In this document: one piece after another, positions 1 to 9,067 of the stretch
Layout of the letters: the number at the start of each line of letters is the position of its first letter
Numbering within the stretch: the first letter of the stretch is position 1
From: Legionella_C sp048541585
GTDB lineage: Bacteria > Pseudomonadota > Gammaproteobacteria > Legionellales > Legionellaceae
Length of the DNA stretch: 64,000 nucleotides
Direction: 5' to 3'
Assembly: GCF_048541585.1 (NCBI RefSeq)
Contig: NZ_CP183303.1
Coordinates: 2,852,001-2,916,000, forward strand
Made by a program: the position numbers and the translations under genes
The notes under the pieces: generated by a model
Databases searched by the model: none
The model's input: only the letters and a program-made list of their open reading frames with translations
Told to the model about the DNA's origin: nothing

Positions 1-1132
1 TGGCGGTACTGGTGGCGGTAATAACAATACACAAACATCTAATCCTATTGTACCTACCACTATTGCTAATAATAGTAATTTATCTGCCTATTCAATAATA
101 AATACCCTAGCAGGACAAACTTTTACAAATCCACCCTATTCTAGCACTTCTAGCCAAGGTGTTTCCGTATCACCTCTTATTGATCAACAAACTTATCAAT
201 CCGATCCGGTCAGCCAGGCTATTTTAAATATATTGGCAACACCAAATTATACCTTTTGCCAAGAAAGTGGCAGTAATCTTATTTCCGAAAATTGCCCTTA
301 TTTATATCGTGAAAATGTTATTAAGAATGTTATTGGTACTATACCAGGCACACAGAAAGTGTTCACAGCTGACTTTAATGAGCCTTTAATTCCACAATTA
401 AATACTAATACGCTAATTTCACCACTACTTTATACAACAACTAGTAATAATAGTGCTACCTCTTCTAGTTCCAATTTTAATAATAAACAAGGACAATCTG
501 CTGGCTTAACTGCCAGTACGCAGGCACAGCAAGCAGAAAACTTCATTCGTTATGCAACAGGGGCCGTTCTTCCTGTTTCTTTACCAGACTGGAGCACTTA
601 TAATAATTTAATCAGTCAAGCTTTAAATTTTAGTAAACAAACACCTATTGCTCAACAACAGCAAGCGCAGGCCCAATTAACAACTTATTTAGCTCAACTA
701 AGAAGTTATGCTGCGCAAACATCGGTTGGAATTAGTAATCTTTACTATATTATGTCTAAACGGCTCCCACAAAGTATTGGCGGTAACCAAGGTAGTCAAA
801 CGAGCCAGGCTTTAAATGAATATATTATGGCGAGTTGGCGCCTTTATAATCCACAAGCTCAAAGTTCTAGTAATAATCCAGGCCAACAACAATGGTTAAT
901 GCAAATTAATCATGCTTCTAACGCTTCTGTACAAAAAGAAATCGCTATTTTACTAGCTGAAATGAATTATCAGCTTTATTTAATGCGACAACAACAAGAA
1001 CGATTATTATTAACCAATTCAATGCTTTTACTCGAATCTTCACTGCAAGTTCGACCTGATGGTGCCACTATAGCGTCATACCCTGCTACAAACTCTACAA
1101 ATAACACTGCACCAACTAACTTAAATAAATAA
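1..1132 (+). CDS. icmX: IcmX-like Dot/Icm type IVB secretion protein (5' partial)
   Basis: The reading frame is open from base 2 to a stop at 1130-1132, giving 376 residues with the N-terminus outside the window. The product is rich in Asn, Gln, Ser and Thr. Its central part (AENFIRYATGAVLPVSLPDW, then a Gln-rich stretch and SNLYYIMSKR) matches what I recall of IcmX, a periplasmic or secreted part of the Legionella Dot/Icm type IVB secretion system. IcmX is needed for pore formation and intracellular growth. The segment ends in an Asn/Thr-rich tail. A TTG at 233 could be mistaken for a start, but the frame continues upstream, so it is internal. The identification rests on recalled similarity; another Dot/Icm periplasmic protein is the main alternative. 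Confidence 0.72.
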   Translation, partial: GGTGGGNNNTQTSNPIVPTTIANNSNLSAYSIINTLAGQTFTNPPYSSTSSQGVSVSPLIDQQTYQSDPVSQAILNILATPNYTFCQESGSNLISENCPYLYRENVIKNVIGTIPGTQKVFTADFNEPLIPQLNTNTLISPLLYTTTSNNSATSSSSNFNNKQGQSAGLTASTQAQQAENFIRYATGAVLPVSLPDWSTYNNLISQALNFSKQTPIAQQQQAQAQLTTYLAQLRSYAAQTSVGISNLYYIMSKRLPQSIGGNQGSQTSQALNEYIMASWRLYNPQAQSSSNNPGQQQWLMQINHASNASVQKEIAILLAEMNYQLYLMRQQQERLLLTNSMLLLESSLQVRPDGATIASYPATNSTNNTAPTNLNK

Positions 1133-1141
1133 AATAGTTAA

Positions 1142-1171
1142 TGAGCGTTTAATAGCATTGTTAAACGCTCA
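1142..1171. terminator. Perfect 11-bp hairpin between convergent genes
   Basis: TGAGCGTTTAA at 1142-1152 pairs perfectly with TTAAACGCTCA at 1161-1171 across an 8-base loop. It lies just after the icmX stop and before the convergent glycosyltransferase end. The T-run after it is weak on both strands, so termination is likely but not certain. Confidence 0.55.
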
Positions 1172-1273
1172 CTAACCTTAGTTAATTTACAAAACTATTA
1201 AATTCTACAATACGACCTTTTTGAAACTGCTATTGACGACTAATTTCAATCACAAAAATCTGCTATTAAAAGC

Positions 1274-2335
1274 TCAGAGGGAACTAGGACGCGCTGTCTG
1301 CTTCAATTGATTCTGCTTAATACTTATAGCAATCTCTAATTTTTTTAATACAGCATCTACATCTATTAAGCTCATTGTTTCATCACCATGCGCATGGGTG
1401 CCCCATTTATTTTCATTAGCGGTTTTCTTAAGAATTTTTTCTACGGCTTGTGGATAGCAGTCAACAGCTAAATGTTGATAAATATAGGGACCTGAAACAC
1501 GTGAACTAGTTACAGCATGTAAAGCTACCACTGGCGTACTTACCGCGGCAGCCATATGGGAGGGGCCTGTATCTGGACATAATAAAGCCGTTGCCTGACT
1601 GATTAAAGCTAGTAATTGCTTAGGCTTTGTTTTACCTACTAAATCAATACACTTAACCTGTTTTTGAATTGTATCTGCTAAAAATCGATCATAAGGGCCT
1701 GGGCCACCAGTCAATATTACCTGCATTTGCCATTTATCTTGCGCATAACGAATAACGTCAATATAACGATCAACCGGCCAACTACGTTCTGGTTTACTTG
1801 CTGCAGGGTTAACCAATAATACCTGTTTGTCTGTGGTAAAATATGGTTTTGCCCATTGATAATCTTGATGGGTAATTGGCAAGTCCCAATAAACTTCTTT
1901 CTTATCTATACCTAATACTTGTGCAAATTTTAAAAAAGCTTCTAAGGTATGGTCATCTCCTGGCGTAATTGTTTCGTGAATAAACCATTTATGACCATCT
2001 TTAGCGCGAAGCGTATCATAGCCTATTTTTCGCTTAGCTTTAATAAAAGCATATAATAGATTAGCCCGAAAACTAGACTGAGCAGCTAATAGCACATCAA
2101 AATGACGCCCTTTTAGCTTCTTTTTAAAATACCAATAGTCTTTTAAGGAGTTAGGCTTGGGAATAACAATAAATTCAATCCCCGGCATACCTTCAACTAA
2201 ATCATAAGCAGGGCGAGAAATAACCCAGGTAATTTTTGCTTGTGGTAAATGCGTTTGTAACGTGCGAATAAGTGGAACGGTCATTAACACGTCGCCTAAT
2301 GCTGACAAACGCACAATACAAATTGATTTAATCAT
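1274..2335 (-). CDS. Glycosyltransferase family 9 (heptosyltransferase-like)
   Basis: The 353-residue product resembles ADP-heptose:LPS heptosyltransferases (GT9). The N-terminal strand reads ICIVRLSALGDVLMTVPLIR, and near residue 254 the donor-site motif PDTGPSHMAAA is followed by TPVVALHA. These enzymes add heptose or a related sugar to the lipopolysaccharide core on the inner face of the inner membrane. I chose the ATG at 2335, which gives MIKSICIVRL, rather than the longer frame from 2380, because GT9 proteins begin right at this first beta strand. It overlaps the upstream zinc-finger gene by 8 bp, so the two are probably co-transcribed. The exact sugar cannot be told from sequence; no other LPS gene lies nearby. 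Confidence 0.85.
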   Translation of the reverse strand: MIKSICIVRLSALGDVLMTVPLIRTLQTHLPQAKITWVISRPAYDLVEGMPGIEFIVIPKPNSLKDYWYFKKKLKGRHFDVLLAAQSSFRANLLYAFIKAKRKIGYDTLRAKDGHKWFIHETITPGDDHTLEAFLKFAQVLGIDKKEVYWDLPITHQDYQWAKPYFTTDKQVLLVNPAASKPERSWPVDRYIDVIRYAQDKWQMQVILTGGPGPYDRFLADTIQKQVKCIDLVGKTKPKQLLALISQATALLCPDTGPSHMAAAVSTPVVALHAVTSSRVSGPYIYQHLAVDCYPQAVEKILKKTANENKWGTHAHGDETMSLIDVDAVLKKLEIAISIKQNQLKQTARPSSL

Positions 2336-2516
2336 TCTGCAATATGTAGCGAGCACTACAATAAGGACAAATGAACTCACCTGTCTTTTCTATAGGCAGA
2401 TAAACTTTAGGGTGTGCATTCCATATTTCCATCTCCTCTGTTGGGCAACTTAATGGCAAGTCTTTTGGATGGACTATATATTCTCGCTTTGCACTTGGCG
2501 GCTGTTTATGAGACAT
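2328..2516 (-). CDS. CHCC-type zinc-finger domain protein
   Basis: A 62-residue protein with a single C-H-C-C zinc site: Cys in LSCPTEE, His in NAHPKV, and Cys-x-x-Cys in ICPYCSARY near the end. This matches the zf-CHCC family (relatives of mitochondrial NDUFS6 and small bacterial proteins of unknown role). Start ATG at 2516 is chosen because AGGAGA lies 7 bases upstream. The frame extends to 2543, but without a comparable ribosome site. The stop overlaps the start of the GT9 gene by 8 bp. The biological role is unknown; the fold assignment is fairly secure because the Cys/His spacing is clear. Confidence 0.85.
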   Translation of the reverse strand: MSHKQPPSAKREYIVHPKDLPLSCPTEEMEIWNAHPKVYLPIEKTGEFICPYCSARYILQND

Positions 2517-2585
2517 AAGATTCTCCTGGCCTATAAATTTCAATGATTAATGAGACTGTTTATAACTACTAATATAAACTATTTA

Positions 2586-3521
2586 TTAAGTTTGGCGATT
2601 ATCTAATATTTTAGAAATCAATGCCATTATTTTAAGAGTACTCTCAGATTTATCACAGGCAAAAACATGACCGGCTGGCCAATGACGCAACCAGGTTAAT
2701 TGCCGCTTGGCTAATTGCCTTGTTGCCGCAATCCCTTTTTCACGAAACTGCTTGAAATCGACATTACCTAAAAAATAATCGTAAGCCTGCCGATAACCAA
2801 CACAACGTAAAGCAGGACAATCAATAGAAAGCTCCCATTTAGCTAATAAAAACTCTACTTCTTCTAGAAATCCTAAGTCCAACATGATATCAAAGCGTTT
2901 AGCAATACGTTGATGAAGCCAAGCTCGTTCAGTTGGAAATAAAATCAAATTTGTAAAAGAATAAGGCGACCGCTCCTTTTCTGTTAGAAAAGAAGATAAA
3001 GGCTTACCCGTTAAATAAAAAACTTCAAGTGCACGTTGAATACGCTGGGTATCATGCTGATGAATCTTGGCTGCTGAGATTGGGTCAATAGTTGCTAACT
3101 GATTATGTAATTTGTCCCAACCTAAATTTATTGCCTGATTAATTAACTCACTGCGAACAGCCATATTTGCTTCTGGTAATTCCGATAAACCCTGTTGCAA
3201 GGCATTAAAATACATCATGGTTCCACCAACTAACAAAGGAATTTTTCCTGCGTTAAAAATCTGTTCACACCAATAATGAGTTTCTTTACAAAATTCAGCC
3301 GCAGAAAAAGACTGTGGGGGATCTAAGATATCAATGAGATGATGAGGACTTAAAACTAACTCTTCTGGCGTTGGCTTTGCCGTACCAATATTCATGTCGC
3401 GATAAATCATCGCTGAGTCAACACTGATAATTTCAAAAGGAAATTGCTTAACTAATTCAAGGGCAAGTGCTGTTTTACCAGCAGCAGTAGGACCTAATAT
3501 ACAAAAAATATTATTTGACAT
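2586..3521 (-). CDS. miaA: tRNA dimethylallyltransferase MiaA
   Basis: 311 residues, usual length. Transfers the dimethylallyl group from DMAPP to N6 of A37 in tRNAs that read codons starting with U, the first step of ms2i6A formation. The P-loop GPTAAGKT lies at residues 9-16. It is followed by the substrate-binding segment SVDSAMIYRDMNIGTAKP and by RIQRALEVFYLTGKPLS. It starts within the last codons of mutL (11-bp overlap), the standard mutL-miaA arrangement. In many gammaproteobacteria hfq and hflX follow; here the next gene is the CHCC zinc-finger protein on the same strand. Confidence 0.97.
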   Translation of the reverse strand: MSNNIFCILGPTAAGKTALALELVKQFPFEIISVDSAMIYRDMNIGTAKPTPEELVLSPHHLIDILDPPQSFSAAEFCKETHYWCEQIFNAGKIPLLVGGTMMYFNALQQGLSELPEANMAVRSELINQAINLGWDKLHNQLATIDPISAAKIHQHDTQRIQRALEVFYLTGKPLSSFLTEKERSPYSFTNLILFPTERAWLHQRIAKRFDIMLDLGFLEEVEFLLAKWELSIDCPALRCVGYRQAYDYFLGNVDFKQFREKGIAATRQLAKRQLTWLRHWPAGHVFACDKSESTLKIMALISKILDNRQT

Positions 3522-5148
3522 CTAATAAACTCTGACAAATTGCCTCTGATAAATAGCGAATAACCCGATGTTTTTCTAACATACATTGATTTTGTTCTAA
3601 GTATGAAATATAGCTTATATATTGCTCTTCAGTTATAGCTATATTCTCTCGTTTAGAGCTTTCACTTAGCAACGTAAAAAGCCTATCTAAATTGAAAGTA
3701 GGTAGAGCAAAAAAGAGAGTTAAAAAGAGTTTAATATTTAAATCTGGTATTAGTTTAGGTAAAGAGCGAATAATTATTTTTTTATTACTGATAAGCTCAA
3801 TATTTATTCCTACTTTAATTAATAAATCGCTTGCTAAGCGCAAATCTGTAAAGGCTAGCTCAGGAATATCAATATAAATAGGCACAAGCAAGGCTCGAGA
3901 AGCTAAGGGCAAAATACTAGTATGCAGCTTATGTTGTAACCAATATTCATGCAATTTCGCTAAGTCAACTAGATAAGGCCTTTGTAATAAGTAAATTAAG
4001 ATAAATCGCTTATTAAGTTGCAGCCATTTAAGATGCTCTTGGGTTTGACTTAATTGTATTATATGCCAATTGAATTCATCTACGGGCTCCTTTAATTGTA
4101 AAGGTGCCTTACCCTTTAAATCAGTAGGCCAATCTTTAGTAAAAATAGAAACTGCTTGTGATAAATTTAAAGTTTGACGGAGCTGGCTCGTAATAAAATC
4201 ATGTATTAACCGAGGCTGTTGAAAACGTACCTCATGTTTAGTAGGATGCACATTAACATCTATTTCTTGCGGATCTATTACTAGATATAAAACGCAAGCT
4301 GGATGACGTCCTGGATGTAAAATGGCTTCATAAACCTGCTTAATAGCATGAGTTATTAATTTATCTTTTACCATACGACCATTAATATAAAACCACATTT
4401 TATCATTTTGACTACGTTGATAATGACTATCACTTACCCAGCCACAAAATTTCAAACCATTATGCTCTACATCGATATAATGTGAATGCTCAATAAATTG
4501 CTTACCTAATAATCGACTAATTCGTGCCTGTTTTGAGGCATCCTCGGTAGCTGCTGGTAAAGATAAAGTTGGTTTACCATTATGATTGAGTTTAAGCGCA
4601 ACTTGTGGCGCACTTAAAGCAAAACGTCTTACTAAAGTATCTATTGCCTGAAATTCAGTCTGCTCGGTTTTAAGAAATTTTTTTCGTACAGGAGCATTAT
4701 AGAATAAGTCACAAATATCTACTGTCGTGCCTTTAGCACGTGGAAATAAGCGCAGCTTAGCTTCTTGATTTTGATACTCTAATATCATGCCATGTTCTTG
4801 CATAGCCGGTTTAGAACTAATAGTAAGCTTAGAAACTGATGCAATACTTGCAAGCGCCTCACCTCGAAAACCTAAACTTTCTATAGCTGCTAAATCTTCA
4901 AGCTTCACTATTTTGCTTGTTGCATGGGCAGCAACAGCTAAAGGCAAGTCCTCAGCAATAATACCTACACCATTATCACTTATCTTAATTTGATTTAAGC
5001 CACCAAAGCCTATATCGATATGAATTATATCAGCCTTAGCATCTAAGGCATTTTCTAATAATTCTTTAACTACAGAAGCAGGTCTTTCAATAACTTCTCC
5101 TGCAGCAATTTGATTAGCAACTTCAGCAGATAATTGACGGATTCGCAT
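3511..5148 (-). CDS. mutL: DNA mismatch repair protein MutL
   Basis: 545 residues, somewhat shorter than the 570-615 usual in gammaproteobacteria. The N-terminal GHKL ATPase is complete, with ASVVKELLENALDA (ATP and Mg site), DNGVGI and GFRGEALASI. The sliding-clamp-type second domain follows (YINGRMVKDKL, DVNVHPTKHEVRF). The linker is short and the C-terminal dimerisation domain lacks the DQHAxER endonuclease motif, as in MutL proteins that work with MutH. MutL couples MutS mismatch recognition to strand incision. It lies between amiB (144-bp gap) and miaA (overlap). The shorter length comes from the linker; no frameshift is seen. Confidence 0.96.
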   Translation of the reverse strand: MRIRQLSAEVANQIAAGEVIERPASVVKELLENALDAKADIIHIDIGFGGLNQIKISDNGVGIIAEDLPLAVAAHATSKIVKLEDLAAIESLGFRGEALASIASVSKLTISSKPAMQEHGMILEYQNQEAKLRLFPRAKGTTVDICDLFYNAPVRKKFLKTEQTEFQAIDTLVRRFALSAPQVALKLNHNGKPTLSLPAATEDASKQARISRLLGKQFIEHSHYIDVEHNGLKFCGWVSDSHYQRSQNDKMWFYINGRMVKDKLITHAIKQVYEAILHPGRHPACVLYLVIDPQEIDVNVHPTKHEVRFQQPRLIHDFITSQLRQTLNLSQAVSIFTKDWPTDLKGKAPLQLKEPVDEFNWHIIQLSQTQEHLKWLQLNKRFILIYLLQRPYLVDLAKLHEYWLQHKLHTSILPLASRALLVPIYIDIPELAFTDLRLASDLLIKVGINIELISNKKIIIRSLPKLIPDLNIKLFLTLFFALPTFNLDRLFTLLSESSKRENIAITEEQYISYISYLEQNQCMLEKHRVIRYLSEAICQSLLDVK

Positions 5149-5292
5149 AACAGATAAAACTACACCTTATTATTAGGACCTATCCACATCTCTATTCTAT
5201 TAGTAAAATTGTTGTGCTTGCCTCATATATTCGCCAATAAAACCAATTTGATGCAAAGTAGAAATAAAAATGTAAACTAATCCTGACTTAAA

Positions 5293-6567
5293 TTACTTAG
5301 AACTTAATGCTACTGTTGCGGCATGCTGATTAGCAATACTTTTTGTTAATTTATTGTCATTAAGTGTAAACCGTCTTTTGCTATTTACTAACGCTTCAAT
5401 ATGAGTTCCATGCGGAGGATATTCCCAGAAATATCCTCTAAGACCTTGAAATATTGATTGCGTTAACCTTGCTTGATAGCGCGCACTGGTTAAATTACCT
5501 TCCTCACGCGGATTAGTAATGAAACCCGTTTCAATTAAAATGGAAGGAATATCAGGCGACTTTAAAACCATAAATCGTGCCTGCTCAACTTTATTATTAT
5601 GCAGTTTTGTTAATGTATTTAAATTACGTAAGACCTTTTCACCCATATGTAAGCTTGCTCCAATGGTTGCAGTCTGAGATAAATCGATAAGAACAGTGCG
5701 TACCAGGCCGCTTTGATCATCTAAATCAGCTAAATTAACCCCGCCTAACTCAGAATAATTTTCTTTCTCCGCAAGCCAGCGAGCTGCTTCACTGGTCGCG
5801 CCTCGTTGTGATAAAGCAAAAACAGACGCGCCACTGGAGTCGCGATTAATAAATGCATCCGCATGAATGGAAACAAAAACATCGCCATTGTGTTTTCTGG
5901 CAATCGCTAAACGCTCGCGCAAACCTACATAATAATCCCCAGTTCTTGTTAACACGGCATGCATACCAGGCTGCTTATCAATAGTTTGCTTTAACTTAGT
6001 GGCAATCGCTAAAGTTACATTCTTCTCAGCGGTATGTTTTGGCCCTATAGCTCCAGGGTCTTTACCCCCATGACCTGGATCAAGAACGACAATAACGTCT
6101 CTAAGTGGCTTTTTCACTTGTTTAATAGGCAAAGGAGAAAGGGAGGCTAAGGATTTTCCTGGTTTCGCTACAATCTGTACATGATTTGCAGAAATATTTA
6201 ATGAAAATACATTTCGCATCTTTGATAAAACGCTCCAAGGTTTGGCATCTAACATGACTTTATCAGCTACTTCAAAGACTAGGCGCAGTGTATGTTTATT
6301 TTGGTAGCCGCTGCGAATACGCGTAATTAAATTACTATTTAATTTAAGCTTACGTAAATCAAAAGCAAGCTCTGTATTTTCTAAGTCAACCACTATACGA
6401 TCGGGATTTGTTAAGGTAAATATTTTATGGTTAATCGCTTTATCTAAATTAAATAATAAGGAGGCTCTACCCGATTCTTGCTTTATTTCGATAGCCTTTA
6501 ATTTAGCAGCAATCAGATTTAAGCTAAAACACATGCATAAAGAAAACACCAGTATTCGTATTTTCAT
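5293..6567 (-). CDS. amiB: N-acetylmuramoyl-L-alanine amidase, AmiB/AmiC type
   Basis: 424 residues: signal peptide (MKIRILVFSLCMCFSLNLIAA), AMIN domain over roughly residues 22-120, then the Amidase_3 zinc domain from about 155. The catalytic motifs are VVLDPGHGGKDPGA (zinc His), VSIHADAF (zinc His) and ILIETGFITN (catalytic Glu). The enzyme splits septal peptidoglycan during daughter-cell separation after activation by LytM factors. There is no LysM domain at the C-terminus, unlike some AmiB proteins. The start overlaps the stop of tsaE by 4 bp, placing it in the nnr-tsaE-amiB-mutL-miaA operon known from E. coli. AmiC is the alternative name; context favours AmiB. Confidence 0.93.
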   Translation of the reverse strand: MKIRILVFSLCMCFSLNLIAAKLKAIEIKQESGRASLLFNLDKAINHKIFTLTNPDRIVVDLENTELAFDLRKLKLNSNLITRIRSGYQNKHTLRLVFEVADKVMLDAKPWSVLSKMRNVFSLNISANHVQIVAKPGKSLASLSPLPIKQVKKPLRDVIVVLDPGHGGKDPGAIGPKHTAEKNVTLAIATKLKQTIDKQPGMHAVLTRTGDYYVGLRERLAIARKHNGDVFVSIHADAFINRDSSGASVFALSQRGATSEAARWLAEKENYSELGGVNLADLDDQSGLVRTVLIDLSQTATIGASLHMGEKVLRNLNTLTKLHNNKVEQARFMVLKSPDIPSILIETGFITNPREEGNLTSARYQARLTQSIFQGLRGYFWEYPPHGTHIEALVNSKRRFTLNDNKLTKSIANQHAATVALSSK

Positions 6568-7037
6568 GGTCTACCTATAAGGCAAGATAAAACTTGTTTT
6601 CCAAGCTGACTGTTTGCTTCAATAATCAGTTGCCGAGTACCACTATCATTTACAATTTCTAAGGTAAAACGAAGATCAGCTGCTGCTAGCTTATAAGGCG
6701 CTCTTTCTGGCCATTCTATGCAACAAACTGTATTTTCTCCAAAGTACTCATTAAAACCGATATAATCGAGTTCAGCTTCCTCTACTATACGATACAGATC
6801 AAAATGGTGAATTTGCAAGCCCTTGCACTCATAACTTTCAACAAGAGAAAAAGTTGGGCTTTTAATGGCCGACTGAATACCTAGTTCACGCAACATTGCT
6901 CGAATAAAGGTAGTTTTACCCGCTCCTATATCTCCACTGAATGTACAAGTTAGTGGCGCTGTAAGGCAATGCGCTAGGCGTCTTGCCTGCTCTTCAGCTT
7001 TTTCTTGATTAGCTAAATTGATAATTTCTTTATTCAT
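6564..7037 (-). CDS. tsaE: tRNA threonylcarbamoyladenosine biosynthesis ATPase TsaE
   Basis: 157 residues, usual length. The P-loop GDIGAGKTTF begins near residue 36; SPTFSLVESY and HFDLYRI follow, then the C-terminal IEWPERAP segment typical of the family. TsaE works with TsaB and TsaD in making t6A at position 37 of ANN-decoding tRNAs, an essential modification. It is joined by 4-bp overlaps to nnr upstream and amiB downstream, which implies translational coupling. Confidence 0.96.
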   Translation of the reverse strand: MNKEIINLANQEKAEEQARRLAHCLTAPLTCTFSGDIGAGKTTFIRAMLRELGIQSAIKSPTFSLVESYECKGLQIHHFDLYRIVEEAELDYIGFNEYFGENTVCCIEWPERAPYKLAAADLRFTLEIVNDSGTRQLIIEANSQLGKQVLSCLIGRP

Positions 7038-8518
7038 ACAGTTAATGTATTAACTAAAGTGCGTAAGTAAGGCATTAAATCACTGGCTATTAAACCTCGC
7101 TCTCCTTTATCTTGCACCGCTTTATCAGCAGCACTCGCATGCAACCAAACACCTAATTTAGTTGCATCAGCTAGCGCTAGCCCTTGGGCACATAATCCTG
7201 CAATAACCCCGCTTAATACATCACCCATACCAGCAGTAGCCATGCCTGGATTACCGGCACGACATAAATAAGTTTCTGGCTCATCTGTACGAATTAAAGA
7301 ACCAACCCCTTTTAAAACTACATTACCGCCAAATTTAGCTTGTAAATGATTAACTGCTTCATAACGATCTGCTTGCACTTCTTCTGTTGACCATTGTAAT
7401 AGGCCTGCTGCTTCACCTGGATGAGGAGTTAAAATCCAATTATCATCATACTGTGGTGCTTGGGCAAGTAAACGCAGACCTGAGGCATCAATAAGCATAG
7501 GTAGTTGAGAGGTGATCACTTGATTAAATAGATCTTGCGCCCATAAATCAGTTCCTAATCCCGGACCAATTACACACATAGTCGCTTTGTTGAGCAAAGG
7601 TAAGATATCTTTTGTTTGCTCTATGCCATAAACCATTACTTCTGGTAAATTAGCTATAGCTTGATTAGCATAATTTGGGTGAGTTGCTAGCGTAACTAAT
7701 CCTGCTCCAATCCGTAAAGCAGCATGGGCAGCTAAACAAACAGATCCCGGCATACCATAGCCCCCACCAATAATTAATATATGGCCGAAATCTGCTTTAT
7801 GACAATTTTTAGGTCTTTTAGGTAATAGCGATGAAAATTGTGATTTTTCTAAAATATAACCGGTAGGCGAAATATGATTTAAACAGTTTTCTAACTTTAA
7901 ATTATTTAAAATAACTGTACCGCAATAATCAGGGCCATCTAAAGTCATTAAGCCTAACTTATAACCAATAAAGGTAATAGTTGCAGTTGCTCGAACACAA
8001 GCTCCCATAATAATACCTGTATCAGCATCTAAACCTGATGGAATATCAATTGATAAAACAGGCAAGCCACTTTCATTAATCTGATTAATTGCGCTTAAAA
8101 TTGGCTCTTTTACAGAACCTTTTAAGCCTATGCCGAGTAACGCATCTATGATTAAATCAGCATCATTATCAACCATATCATCCATATAATGGCAAGGAAT
8201 GCCACTATTTATAGCCTCAAGGGCCGCTTTTTGTGCGGTAGAAGGTAGTTGATCGATAGATTTATATTGATTAATTATTACAGAATAACCAGCTTGATAA
8301 GCAAGGCGGGCAATAACATAGCCATCGCCAGCATTATTGCCACTACCACAATAGACAATAATTTTTCCTACTGTAGGAAATAGCCGCTTTAATGCTTTAA
8401 AAGCTGCCATCCCTGCCAAATTCATAAGCTCCATTTCAGTAATTTGATATTCTACTGTTGCAGCTCGCTCACAATCTCGAATTAACTTAGTATGAAACAG
8501 CGCAGTATCAGATGTCAT
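7034..8518 (-). CDS. nnr: Bifunctional NAD(P)H-hydrate epimerase/dehydratase
   Basis: 494 residues with two fused domains. The N-terminal YjeF_N epimerase domain (about 1-215) contains VYCGSGNNAGDGYVIARLA and SIDIPSGLDADTG. The C-terminal ribokinase-like dehydratase domain (about 230-490) contains ILTPHPGEAAGLL and NPGMATAGMGDVLSGVIAGL. The enzyme repairs damaged hydrated NADH and NADPH. It is the first gene of the nnr-tsaE-amiB-mutL-miaA operon; the 143-bp gap upstream separates it from sspB. Confidence 0.96.
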   Translation of the reverse strand: MTSDTALFHTKLIRDCERAATVEYQITEMELMNLAGMAAFKALKRLFPTVGKIIVYCGSGNNAGDGYVIARLAYQAGYSVIINQYKSIDQLPSTAQKAALEAINSGIPCHYMDDMVDNDADLIIDALLGIGLKGSVKEPILSAINQINESGLPVLSIDIPSGLDADTGIIMGACVRATATITFIGYKLGLMTLDGPDYCGTVILNNLKLENCLNHISPTGYILEKSQFSSLLPKRPKNCHKADFGHILIIGGGYGMPGSVCLAAHAALRIGAGLVTLATHPNYANQAIANLPEVMVYGIEQTKDILPLLNKATMCVIGPGLGTDLWAQDLFNQVITSQLPMLIDASGLRLLAQAPQYDDNWILTPHPGEAAGLLQWSTEEVQADRYEAVNHLQAKFGGNVVLKGVGSLIRTDEPETYLCRAGNPGMATAGMGDVLSGVIAGLCAQGLALADATKLGVWLHASAADKAVQDKGERGLIASDLMPYLRTLVNTLTV

Positions 8519-8605
8519 TATGACTCCGCAGTTTTATGGATCCATTGCATGAAGGCTTTAGGGTGATAACTAATTAAATAGTTAACTTAATACTATCACC
8601 TTGAT

Positions 8606-8630
8606 GCCTGCATAGTTATTTAATGCAGGC
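8606..8630. other. 8-bp perfect hairpin in the sspB-nnr gap
   Basis: GCCTGCAT (8606-8613) and ATGCAGGC (8623-8630) are perfect complements with a 9-base loop, followed on the plus strand by TGTTTT. The neighbouring genes are on the minus strand, where no T-run follows. It is therefore a hairpin of unclear function, perhaps a weak end signal for sspAB. Confidence 0.35.
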
Positions 8631-8661
8631 TGTTTTAAGCTTTTACTAGCAAATTTTTTTG

Positions 8662-9066
8662 CTAAGTTTCATCTTTTTTAACTAATTTTAAGGATGGCCG
8701 ACTACGACTTTTATTATCAGAAGCAGCCGTTTGTGGTGCGGTTGGCTCATTATATTCCTCACCAAATTCCATACCACGGCCATTCTCCTTAGCATAAATT
8801 GCTAAAATAGCGCTAGGAATAATGAAAATTTGATGAGTAACGCCAGCGAAACGAGCGGTAAAAACAACCCGATCATTCTCTAGATGTAATCCTCGACATG
8901 CTTGCGGTGACATATTTAAAACAATTTTACCACCATTTACATATTCTTGTGGTACTTGTACGCCTGGATATTCAGCATTCACAAGAATATGAGGAGTTAG
9001 ATTATTATCGACAATCCAATCATATATTGCTCGAATTAGATAAGGTCTATTTGAGGTCATTGTCAT
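8662..9066 (-). CDS. sspB: ClpXP protease specificity-enhancing factor SspB
   Basis: 134 residues. The N-terminal substrate-binding domain (YLIRAIYDWIVDNNLTPHILV, then VVFTARFAGV and PSAILAIYAKENGRGM) recognises ssrA tags and delivers tagged proteins to ClpXP. After a low-complexity linker the C-terminal tail SRPSLKLVKK matches the ClpX-binding peptide of the family. It lies one base after sspA, so the two form an operon. A second in-frame ATG at 9060 is possible; the first is used. Confidence 0.96.
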   Translation of the reverse strand: MTMTSNRPYLIRAIYDWIVDNNLTPHILVNAEYPGVQVPQEYVNGGKIVLNMSPQACRGLHLENDRVVFTARFAGVTHQIFIIPSAILAIYAKENGRGMEFGEEYNEPTAPQTAASDNKSRSRPSLKLVKKDET

Positions 9067-9067
9067 G

